This document shows positions 1 to 5,640 of a DNA stretch of 11,782 nucleotides, piece by piece. The stretch spans positions 1 to 11,782 of the forward strand of contig CABIYF010000044.1 of assembly GCA_902362875.1 (NCBI GenBank), given 5' to 3'. Each line of letters starts with the position of its first letter. The first letter of the stretch is position 1. The stretch is from Eubacteriaceae bacterium (GTDB lineage: Bacteria; Bacillota; Clostridia; Lachnospirales; Lachnospiraceae). The translations under genes and the position numbers were made by a program. The notes below the pieces were generated by a model. The model made no database searches. It was not told the DNA's origin and worked only from the letters and a program-made list of their open reading frames with translations.

Positions 1-23
1 ATGCTGTACTTAACTTTTCTACT

Positions 24-84
24 CAAAAAAATACCCCCTTTCAGGAAACAAGTTTTTATTATTTTACTTGTCTACCTAAAAGGG
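24..84 (-). terminator. Rho-independent terminator of the feo operon
   Basis: Read on the minus strand, a two-part stem pairs 75-84 with 36-45 (10 bp including one G-U wobble) and 66-71 with 48-53 (ACAAGT/ACTTGT). The loop is a 12-nt A/T loop. A run of seven T follows immediately (A-run at 25-31 on the plus strand). It sits 82 bp downstream of the HMA protein stop codon and is the only strong terminator seen after the feo genes. The G-U wobble fits selection on the minus-strand RNA. Confidence 0.85.
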
Positions 85-166
85 AGCATATCATTTCTGT
101 ATATCGCAGATTTTAAAAGTGCTTTTTATTTTTTATCGTGTACATAAATTCTTTGGAACACATTCT

Positions 167-529
167 TTATGAAAGTGATACAACTTTATATCCTGCTTCT
201 TCCACTGCGTTTCTAAGCTCAATATTGCTTAATTCACGATCATATGAAATCACTGCCTCATTATTTTTTAATGACACTTTTGCAGAAGCTCCTGGAACTT
301 TATTGATCGCATTTGTCACATTGTTAACACAATGCTCACAAGTCATGCCTTTGATCTTCATGATCTTTGTTCCCATCACAGGACCATCTAAATGTTTCTC
401 TTTTGCTTTCTTTATACTTCCTGATCCACCGCCACAGCAAGGGCTCTCTCCATGCATGTGTTTCTTTGTCTGTTTGATCGCAAAAACTGCGATAACAATA
501 AGGATGAGTACAATAATAATATCTGCCAT
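167..529 (-). CDS. Membrane-anchored heavy-metal-associated (HMA) domain protein of the feo operon
   Basis: This 120-residue protein has one N-terminal membrane helix (about residues 3-18), a basic stretch, a His/Cys-rich linker (HMHGESPCC, about 24-32) and an HMA fold from about residue 55 to 118. The metal-binding loop is GMTCEHC with Cys64 and Cys67. HMA domains bind soft or transition metals through this CxxC and pass them between proteins. The N-terminal third has the layout of FeoB-associated Cys-rich proteins (helix, Lys/Gln, Cys/Gly cluster), so this looks like that module joined to an HMA domain. The ribosome site AGAGG lies about 9 nt before the ATG. It is the last gene before the operon terminator. 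Whether it handles iron or copper cannot be told. Because it lacks an ATPase domain, it is not itself a P-type transporter. Confidence 0.85.
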   Translation of the reverse strand: MADIIIVLILIVIAVFAIKQTKKHMHGESPCCGGGSGSIKKAKEKHLDGPVMGTKIMKIKGMTCEHCVNNVTNAINKVPGASAKVSLKNNEAVISYDRELSNIELRNAVEEAGYKVVSLS

Positions 530-555
530 TTTATGATACCTCTTTTTACTTTACA

Positions 556-672
556 TTATTTATTTAGTAATTTACGGATCAGTTTATAAAGCTGGTATCC
601 GATCACCCCGATAAGATATAATCCAATGAAAATTGCAAATATGTAAAACATAGAACCTGTTGAATTTCCCAT
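556..672 (-). CDS. 38-residue single-helix membrane microprotein of the feo operon
   Basis: The reading frame starts MGNSTGSMFYIFAIF and ends YKLIRKLLNK before TAA, 38 residues in all. It has a hydrophobic segment at about residues 8-24 and a basic amphipathic tail, which predicts a cytoplasmic C-terminus by the positive-inside rule. It has no Cys or His, so it is unlikely to bind metal itself. It begins 6 bp after the stop of the Cys-rich FeoB-associated gene and ends 26 bp before the HMA gene start. An AAAGG element lies about 9 nt before the ATG. I do not recognise a named family. A structural or regulatory subunit of the FeoB complex is a guess from its position only. Confidence 0.6.
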   Translation of the reverse strand: MGNSTGSMFYIFAIFIGLYLIGVIGYQLYKLIRKLLNK

Positions 673-678
673 TACTGA

Positions 679-852
679 TTACCTTTCTTTTTTCTTTGTT
701 GATGGATCATTTGCCTGAAAACTGCTGCATCCTGAGCATCCTGCACAGTTACCTCCACATCCACCTTGTTTCTTCTTCTGCACCTGTTTATAAATAATAA
801 ATGCACAATATGCAATAATTAATAACAATATGATAATGCTTACTGGATTCAT
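679..852 (-). CDS. FeoB-associated Cys-rich membrane protein
   Basis: This 57-residue protein has an N-terminal membrane helix (about residues 4-22), a Lys/Gln hinge, then a Cys/Gly cluster at about 31-42 with pattern GGCGGNCAGCSGC, and a Lys-rich tail. The arrangement matches the small FeoB-associated Cys-rich membrane proteins that follow feoB in many Clostridia. Their proposed role is to handle Fe2+ at the cytoplasmic mouth of FeoB. The start is supported by a strong GGAGGG site about 6 nt upstream of ATG. It lies 100 bp after the feoB stop. Too short for many gene callers, it is nevertheless a real gene by motif, start context and position. Confidence 0.85.
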   Translation of the reverse strand: MNPVSIIILLLIIAYCAFIIYKQVQKKKQGGCGGNCAGCSGCSSFQANDPSTKKKER

Positions 853-903
853 AACTATCCCTCCTTTATATCATATCTTTTTTGTATGAAATTCTATAAG
901 CAA

Positions 904-934
904 GAAGCCGGACGTTTACACATCCAGCCCCTTC
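904..934 (-). other. Hairpin in the feoB to FeoB-associated gene gap
   Basis: The 100-bp gap 853-952 holds an imperfect hairpin. On the minus strand GGATGT (925-920) pairs with ACGTCC (915-910) over a 4-nt loop, closed outside by GAAG/CTTC with an asymmetric internal loop. No T-run follows, so it is not a clean terminator. It could act as an mRNA processing or stabilising element, or as a weak attenuator that lowers expression of the downstream microproteins. Confidence 0.4.
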
Positions 935-952
935 TATTATATACCATCCAGA

Positions 953-3139
953 CTACGCCTGAACAGATCTCTTTGAATATACTTTCTGATTTTTGTATGG
1001 ATCTGGTCTAAATAACAAGAATAACAGAACCAGTAAGAATACGATACCGACTGCTGTTCCAACTGTAAAGGCACCACCCATTGCAAATGAACCAATCTGA
1101 TATACGATCAGTGTGATCACATAAGCAAATACATTCTGGAATAAAATTGCAAACCAGAACCATTTTCTAGATTGTAATTCTTTTGCCATTGTTGCGATTG
1201 CTGCTAAACATGGAGAGTCTAACAGGTTGAACAGTAAGAATGAGAACGCTGCTACTGATGTAGGGAACCATGTTCTTACTGCCTGTGCTACTGTAACTGC
1301 ATCTTCGGATGCATCTCCAGTTACATTTGCAAGAACACCCATTGTTGTTACAATAGATTCTTTTGCGGAGAATCCTGATAAAGAAGCCGCTACAGCTTTC
1401 CAGTTACCAAATCCAAGTGGTGCAAAGATTGGTGCGATTGCTCCACCGATCACAGCTAATAAACTGTTTCCTGGATCTTCGACTGCTCCAAATGAACCAT
1501 TGACAAATCCATATCCGCTTAAGAACCACATAACTACACAAGCTAAGAACAGAATTGTTCCGGCTTTGATGATGAATCCTTTTAATTTTTCCCATACATG
1601 AAGTAATACTGTCTTAGCAGATGGGATATGATACTGTGGAAGTTCCATTACGAATGGAGCTGGTTTTCCTGAAAATGGTTTTGTCTTCTTTAAGATGATC
1701 GCAGCAATTAATACGGCTACGATACCAACAAAGTACATACATGGTGCAACTAAACCACCAGCTTCATAACTTCCTGTTGCATAACTTGTCATAACTCCAC
1801 CCATCATAGCGATAACTGGAAGTTTTGCTCCACATGGGATGAATGTTGCAGTCATGATCGTCAGTCGTCTGTCATTATCCTGTTCAATTGTCTTAGATGC
1901 CATGATACCAGGAATTCCACATCCTGAAGCAATTAATAATGGAATGAAAGATTTACCTGATAATCCAAAGTGTCTAAATACACGGTCCATTACAAATGCA
2001 ATACGTACCATATATCCACAATCTTCTAGGATAGATAAACATAAGAATAATACAGCCATCTGTGGTACGAATCCAAGGACAGCTCCTAAACCACCAATAA
2101 TACCATTAACGATCAGATCCTGAATTACTGCACTTGCACCAACTCCTGCTAATAAGTTTTCTGCACCTTTTTGAAGCATTTCAGGTACAAATACATCATT
2201 TACCCAGTCTGTCATCATAGTACCAATTGTTGATATAGATAAATAGTATACTGCAAACATAATTGCAACGAAGATTGGAATACCTAAGATACGGTTTGTA
2301 ACAATCTGGTCGATCTTATCAGAGATTGTTAATTTCTCTCCGCTCTTCTTCACTGTAGTGGAAACGATCTTCTGAATAAACTGATAACGTCCATCTGTTA
2401 CGATACTTTCCATATCATCGTCTTCAGCTTTTTCAATCTTTGTTCTGTTATCTTCTACTACTTTTGCACCATTTCCTGAAAGTACTACGCTTTCTGCTAC
2501 TTTGCTGTCATTTTCCAGGAATTTAACTGCATACCATCTTCTCTTATCTTCAGAAATAGATGATGGAAGTACATTTTTAACTTCAGCGATTGCTGCCTCT
2601 ACGTCTTTAGAGAAAATCTCTTTTGGCAGATCTACGGTATTCTTCTTCGCAACTTTGATCGCTTCTTCTACTACTTCATCAAGACCTTTTCCTTTTAATG
2701 CGGATGTCTCAACGATTGGACAGTTTAATAACATAGAAAGACGCTCTACATCAATTTTGATTCCACGTTTTTCTAATAAATCTGCCATGTTTAAAGCGAT
2801 GACAACTGGTACACCAGTTTCGATCAGCTGTGTTGTCAGATATAAGTTTCTCTCGATGTTTGTTGCATCAACTAAGTCAACGATAACATCTGGATTTTCG
2901 TTTAATAAGAAGTCTCGGCTGACTACTTCTTCTAATGTGTATGGTGAAAGAGAATAGATACCTGGAAGGTCAGTGATCGTGATGTCTTCCTCTTTTCTCT
3001 TTCCTTTTAATTTACCTTCTTTTTTCTCTACGGTAACACCTGGCCAGTTACCAACATACTGGTTAGCTCCTGTCAGGGCGTTGAACATGGTAGTTTTACC
3101 ACAGTTCGGGTTACCCGCGAGTGCGATATTAATAGCCAT
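953..3139 (-). CDS. feoB: Ferrous iron transporter FeoB
   Basis: This 728-residue protein is full length for the family and carries Fe2+ across the cytoplasmic membrane. The N-terminal G domain shows all GTPase motifs: G1 GNPNCGKT (9-16), G2 Thr36 in GVTVEKKEG, G3 DLPG (57-60), G4 NMAD (117-120) and G5 SAL (about 146). A helical GDI-like region follows to about residue 270. The membrane part has two Gate repeats; visible signatures are GCGIPGIMASK and, about 35 residues later, PCGAKLPV, each with a conserved Cys. The C-terminus is short and basic, so the Cys-rich function is supplied by the separate small protein downstream. GGGAGGT lies about 8 nt before the ATG. It follows feoA by 98 bp, a gap holding two TTAG-N6-CTAA boxes, so it may also have its own iron-responsive promoter. 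Confidence 0.98.
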   Translation of the reverse strand: MAINIALAGNPNCGKTTMFNALTGANQYVGNWPGVTVEKKEGKLKGKRKEEDITITDLPGIYSLSPYTLEEVVSRDFLLNENPDVIVDLVDATNIERNLYLTTQLIETGVPVVIALNMADLLEKRGIKIDVERLSMLLNCPIVETSALKGKGLDEVVEEAIKVAKKNTVDLPKEIFSKDVEAAIAEVKNVLPSSISEDKRRWYAVKFLENDSKVAESVVLSGNGAKVVEDNRTKIEKAEDDDMESIVTDGRYQFIQKIVSTTVKKSGEKLTISDKIDQIVTNRILGIPIFVAIMFAVYYLSISTIGTMMTDWVNDVFVPEMLQKGAENLLAGVGASAVIQDLIVNGIIGGLGAVLGFVPQMAVLFLCLSILEDCGYMVRIAFVMDRVFRHFGLSGKSFIPLLIASGCGIPGIMASKTIEQDNDRRLTIMTATFIPCGAKLPVIAMMGGVMTSYATGSYEAGGLVAPCMYFVGIVAVLIAAIILKKTKPFSGKPAPFVMELPQYHIPSAKTVLLHVWEKLKGFIIKAGTILFLACVVMWFLSGYGFVNGSFGAVEDPGNSLLAVIGGAIAPIFAPLGFGNWKAVAASLSGFSAKESIVTTMGVLANVTGDASEDAVTVAQAVRTWFPTSVAAFSFLLFNLLDSPCLAAIATMAKELQSRKWFWFAILFQNVFAYVITLIVYQIGSFAMGGAFTVGTAVGIVFLLVLLFLLFRPDPYKNQKVYSKRSVQA

Positions 3140-3193
3140 TTCTTTTTACCTCCCTGGGGAATTACTTCCCTCTTAAATAATAGCTTTTCTAGA

Positions 3194-3251
3194 TTAGATA
3201 TTACTAACTTTTATTAGATACTTCTAACTCATATGTATTAGGCTTCTCTAA
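3194..3251 (-). promoter_or_regulatory. Internal cluster of TTAG-N6-CTAA boxes between feoA and feoB
   Basis: Three exact copies of TTAG-N6-CTAA lie at 3194-3207, 3214-3227 and 3238-3251. The first two are exactly 20 bp apart, about two helical turns. The third straddles the feoA stop codon and may be partly fortuitous. No strong promoter is visible on the minus strand here; the best I find is a weak AATACA-N17-TAATAA. The boxes could therefore control a secondary feoB promoter or block elongation from the main one. Assignment to a DtxR-family iron repressor is inferred from resemblance to the DtxR/IdeR half-site TTAGG. Confidence 0.6.
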
Positions 3252-3462
3252 CCTGCACACACTGAGCATCGTTCTTTCTTACAGAAAGTTCGTATCCTCT
3301 GACTGTAATTTCAACAGGATCTCCAAGAGGTGCTACTTTACGGATGAATAATTCGCTTCCCTTTGTGATTCCCATATCCATAATACGACGTTTGTAAGCA
3401 CTGTCACCTTCAATCTTAGTAACTACAACTGTACTTCCAACTGCTGCGTCTCCTAAAGTCAT
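3238..3462 (-). CDS. feoA: FeoA-family protein
   Basis: This is a 74-residue SH3-like FeoA domain. Recognisable segments are the LGDAAVGS N-terminus, the RRIMDMGITKGSEL centre, the PLGDPVEITVRG strand pair and the SVRKNDAQCVQV end. FeoA is a small cytoplasmic protein that interacts with FeoB and supports Fe2+ uptake. I place the start at the ATG at 3462, because an AAAGGAG site lies about 8 nt upstream. The in-frame ATG at 3468 is too close to that site, and the longer frame to 3501 would place the site inside the coding region. It lies between the other FeoA-domain gene and feoB. The 109-bp gap to the upstream gene carries a 12-bp direct repeat (3491-3502 and 3525-3536) of no clear meaning. 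Confidence 0.92.
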   Translation of the reverse strand: MTLGDAAVGSTVVVTKIEGDSAYKRRIMDMGITKGSELFIRKVAPLGDPVEITVRGYELSVRKNDAQCVQVREA

Positions 3463-3571
3463 GGTCATATCTCCTTTCTTTTCATTGTTCATTGTCTTCA
3501 AATCTATTCAGCATTCATAAAACAATTGTCTTCAAACAATTTGTTCCGATAAACGCAATATAACAGGCATA

Positions 3572-3781
3572 TTACACCATAATATGTCTAGCCATATCCT
3601 TATTAATTGCAACTCTGGAGTCTTTGATATTTACAATAACATTTCCTCCGATTGCTGATAAAACAGTTACTTCTGCTCCCTGTACAAAACCAAGGTTTGC
3701 CAGGAATCTTCTTGTTTCTTCATTTCCACCGATTCTCTGGATCGTACATGTTTCTCCAATTCCAACCATAATTAAAGGCAT
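3572..3781 (-). CDS. FeoA-domain protein, first gene of the feo operon
   Basis: This 69-residue protein is a second, divergent FeoA/SH3-like domain. It starts MPLIMVGIGETCTIQRIGG, continues through RRFLANLGFVQGAEVTVLS and a GNVIVNIKDSRVAINKDMA region, and ends HIMV. Tandem FeoA proteins ahead of FeoB are common in Clostridia; the two copies may form a heteromeric partner for the FeoB G domain. The AGGGGA site lies about 8-10 nt upstream. Its 5' leader of roughly 90 bases contains two iron boxes, and the promoter -10 lies within a third. It is the first coding sequence after the main feo promoter, so its dosage should follow iron most directly. Confidence 0.92.
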   Translation of the reverse strand: MPLIMVGIGETCTIQRIGGNEETRRFLANLGFVQGAEVTVLSAIGGNVIVNIKDSRVAINKDMARHIMV

Positions 3782-3827
3782 GATATCTTCCCCTTTTCTC
3801 TATGTTTTATCTATTTGTCTATCAATG

Positions 3828-3909
3828 TTAGTTCTGACTATCTTTTGTTAGTACAGACTAATTTCCTTTTACAATTTGTTAGTATATTCTAACTTCAAAA
3901 TACTGTCAA
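3828..3909 (-). promoter_or_regulatory. Iron-regulated feo operon promoter with three operator boxes
   Basis: On the minus strand, TTGACA (3909-3904) and TATACT (3886-3881) are separated by 17 bp, a near-perfect housekeeping promoter. The -10 lies inside inverted repeat TTAG-N6-CTAA at 3879-3892, whose arms extend to GTTAG/CTAAC. Further boxes lie downstream at 3848-3861 (exact, arms TTAGT/ACTAA) and 3828-3841 (one mismatch, CTAT). Spacings are 31 and 20 bp, close to three and two helical turns, so bound dimers would stack on one face over the promoter and start site. This is the layout of a repressor array. A DtxR-family Fe2+-dependent repressor is the likely protein; none is encoded in the window. 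Confidence 0.8.
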
Positions 3910-3930
3910 GGGGTTTTTATGTTTTTCTCT

Positions 3931-4218
3931 CTATGCAATTTCACAATGCTGGTCTAAAATCTCTGTCAATGCAGCCTGACTGCTTGAGTGGCTTCTTACG
4001 ACTTCAATATTTTTATTCTTTGCTTCACTTACCGCACAGCGCACCATTTTGTGTGAAACTGTGTTTGTAAATAATACGACTAAATCCGGGTTCCCAATTT
4101 TCTTATTCAGACATGATGGCATCTGTGTAAAGATCTTTGCCTTACAATTATGTTTTTTGCAGATTGTCTGATACTGACGTACCATACGGTCATGTCCTCC
4201 AATGATCACAATACTCAT
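3931..4218 (-). CDS. DUF2325 family protein
   Basis: This 95-residue cytoplasmic protein resembles the DUF2325 family: an initial beta strand with SIVIIGGHDR, then DLVVLFTNTVSHKMV, then an EVVRSHSSSQAAL segment near the end. The family is a small Rossmann-like alpha/beta domain of unknown biochemical role. Cys and His residues are present (Cys20, Cys25, Cys36, His9, His57), but no clear metal site can be assigned. A strong GGAGGG lies about 8 nt before the ATG. It follows the flavodoxin gene by 99 bp, with a hairpin between them, and ends only 22 bp upstream of the feo -35 element. No terminator separates it from feo, so read-through into feo is plausible. Confidence 0.8.
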   Translation of the reverse strand: MSIVIIGGHDRMVRQYQTICKKHNCKAKIFTQMPSCLNKKIGNPDLVVLFTNTVSHKMVRCAVSEAKNKNIEVVRSHSSSQAALTEILDQHCEIA

Positions 4219-4261
4219 TTTATGTTCCCTCCTTCTAGATAACTCTTGCTGTGTTTAATAT

Positions 4262-4290
4262 AGCCGGACATATGATCCATACGCCCGGCT
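4262..4290 (-). terminator. Hairpin after the flavodoxin gene, possible terminator or attenuator
   Basis: Read on the minus strand, two 13-base arms pair completely (11 Watson-Crick pairs and two G-U wobbles) around a GAT loop, with outer arms AGCCGG and CCGGCT. On the plus strand the two wobble positions become A-C mismatches, so the structure is selected for minus-strand RNA. The T-run after it is poor (ATATT), while an A-rich stretch precedes it. It may be a leaky terminator that lowers DUF2325 expression relative to flavodoxin. Confidence 0.6.
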
Positions 4291-4317
4291 GATTATTTTT
4301 ATTCCTTGATTTGTAAA

Positions 4318-4749
4318 TTAGATTGCTGCCAGCTGTTTACCCATAGCTTTTAATTCGTCCTGAGCGTCAGCGTCTGGAGCTTCCTGACAGATCGTATCTT
4401 CTCCGCCAACAACTGTTGCTCCGGCACCTTCCATCTGTTCTACCCAGTTTCTCATCCATTCTCCGTCTCCCCATCCGTAAGATCCGAATAATCCGATCGT
4501 TTTTCCTGAAGCAAATCCACAGACTTCTTCAACAAATGGTTCCATAACAGATTCTTCTAACTGTTCAACTCCCATAGATGGGCATCCAAGTGCAAATACT
4601 TTTGCATCTTTTAAATCTGCTGCACTGATATCATCTACAGAAACAACTTTTGCTTCAGCTCCACCTTCTCTGATTCCTTCAGCAACATATTCTGCCATTT
4701 CTGCTGTGTTTCCTGTTCCTGTCCAAAATGCAACGATTACTTCGCTCAT
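4318..4749 (-). CDS. Short-chain flavodoxin
   Basis: This 143-residue protein is typical of short-chain flavodoxins, FMN-binding one-electron carriers of the cytoplasm. The phosphate-binding loop reads WTGTGNTAEMA (residues about 9-19). The second FMN loop is ALGCPSMGVEQLEE (about 53-66), and the 90s loop contains LFGSYGWGDGEWMRNW, whose Tyr and Trp would stack on the flavin ring. The protein is acidic, as usual. AGGAGG lies 7 nt before the ATG. It follows the DUF3793 gene by 71 bp without a terminator, behind the iron box at 5448. Flavodoxin commonly replaces ferredoxin when iron is scarce, so its co-control with feo fits. The physiological partner enzyme is not identified here. Confidence 0.96.
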   Translation of the reverse strand: MSEVIVAFWTGTGNTAEMAEYVAEGIREGGAEAKVVSVDDISAADLKDAKVFALGCPSMGVEQLEESVMEPFVEEVCGFASGKTIGLFGSYGWGDGEWMRNWVEQMEGAGATVVGGEDTICQEAPDADAQDELKAMGKQLAAI

Positions 4750-4820
4750 GACTTATCCTCCTAATAATGTCTTTGTTTTTTGTTTTGTTTTTGTTTGTTT
4801 GAGTGTTATTTTTATTTTAG

Positions 4821-5432
4821 CTAAGCATACCGAGGTACCTGATAATTCGTGTACATGTCGACGAGTTCTTTAAAACTCTTTCCGTATTCCACAAGTTTCA
4901 CCATCTGGAAACGGACTTTATCATAAACTTCAAAGACCTTCTTTGTCTGTGAAAGGTTGTCATACACTTTCCAGTAGCTGCAATATAAACAATTTTGTCC
5001 GTGGTTTTTGATAAATCCGATCACATCACATAATGGATATCCGAGAATCAAGCCAAGCTCATGTGGAAATTCCGCCTGACCTGCTTTGTAAAGCCGGTAA
5101 CGATTCTTAAGTGTATAAAGGATATTTTGAATCTGAAAGGATGAATAGCCGCAGTGTTTTAAAAATCTTTGGTTTTCCGGATCCATCAGATACTGGTTGA
5201 CCTGCTGTTCACGATACAGCAGCCAGAGACATTTCCCATTACCTGAATAGATCAGTCCGCATTTGATCTCACTTCCCGCAAGTGACTGAATTAATTCTTT
5301 TGAGTCAACGTAGTCGAGAGTTACTGCATTGGATGGCTTTATTCCAGCAAGGACTGGTGCGCAGTGCATCGCCATCTGCATCTGCATACATTTTTTCCAT
5401 TTTACCTGACTTAATTCTACTTGATATCTCAT
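4821..5432 (-). CDS. DUF3793 family protein
   Basis: This 203-residue protein matches DUF3793, a Clostridia family of unknown function. Signature segments are MHCAPVLAGIKPSN (about 22-35), a central LIYSGNGKCLWLLYRE strand region, and FPHELGLILGYPLCDVIGF followed by NHGQNCLYCSYWKVY (about 123-157). The last carries a CLYC pair. There are no membrane segments or signal peptide, so it is cytoplasmic. AGGAGG sits 5 nt before the ATG. It is first in an operon with flavodoxin and DUF2325, behind a promoter that overlaps an iron box. The position and the Cys pair make a role in iron or heme/iron-sulfur metabolism reasonable, but that is inference; the family has no assigned reaction that I know of. 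Confidence 0.88.
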   Translation of the reverse strand: MRYQVELSQVKWKKCMQMQMAMHCAPVLAGIKPSNAVTLDYVDSKELIQSLAGSEIKCGLIYSGNGKCLWLLYREQQVNQYLMDPENQRFLKHCGYSSFQIQNILYTLKNRYRLYKAGQAEFPHELGLILGYPLCDVIGFIKNHGQNCLYCSYWKVYDNLSQTKKVFEVYDKVRFQMVKLVEYGKSFKELVDMYTNYQVPRYA

Positions 5433-5446
5433 CGGTTCCTCCTTAG

Positions 5447-5498
5447 GTTAGTCTTAACTAACTATCTGCATCATACACCTATCTTTCTCATTTGTCCA
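5447..5498 (-). promoter_or_regulatory. Promoter and iron box of the DUF3793-flavodoxin operon
   Basis: On the minus strand TGGACA (5498-5493) and TATGAT (5475-5470) are 17 bp apart, one mismatch each from consensus. Seven bases after the -10 begins GTTAGTTAAGACTAAC, a palindrome with 6-bp arms at 5447-5462 that contains an exact TTAG-N6-CTAA (5448-5461). It covers the expected transcription start and ends just before the ribosome site, ideal for repression. It matches the boxes in front of feo. Confidence 0.8.
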
Positions 5499-5502
5499 TA
5501 GC

Positions 5503-5556
5503 AAAAAATGAGAAGATTTATCACTACATTTCTTTGCTTTGTAGTCATTAATCTTC
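5503..5556 (-). terminator. Rho-independent terminator of the chaperone operon
   Basis: A long stem pairs 5512-5528 with 5540-5556 (17 positions, two mismatches) around an 11-base loop. On the minus strand a T-run (5508-5503) follows the stem after a short CTCA spacer. The plus strand also shows a T-rich 3' side (5560-5572), so it may be bidirectional, although no plus-strand gene ends here. It ends about 85 bp after the dnaK stop codon and abuts the -35 of the next operon, insulating the two. Confidence 0.85.
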
Positions 5557-5591
5557 CCATTTTTGTATTTTTTATTCTGTTTTTACTGCAC

Positions 5592-5632
5592 GCAGTGGCT
5601 TAAATTCCACTGATTCTTCGATTCGTCACTGC
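5592..5632. repeat. Small alternative inverted repeats downstream of dnaK
   Basis: CAGTGG (5593-5598) can pair with CCACTG (5607-5612), or GCAGTG (5592-5597) with CACTGC (5627-5632). The two hairpins are mutually exclusive. They lie in the 3' untranslated region just before the main terminator. No function can be assigned. Confidence 0.35.
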
Positions 5633-5640
5633 TTCTTAAA

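Noticed and set aside
138..536. Plus-strand open frame of 132 codons
   Set aside because: It is the complement of the HMA gene, which has a ribosome site, membrane helix and CxxC motif; the plus frame has none.
3463..3501. N-terminal extension of FeoA to the ATG at 3501
   Set aside because: The ribosome site AAAGGAG lies within the extension, and homologous FeoA proteins begin near MTLGD.
3491..3536. 12-bp direct repeat ATTGTCTTCAAA before feoA
   Set aside because: It is short, A/T-rich and has only two copies; a chance repeat or remnant is enough to explain it.
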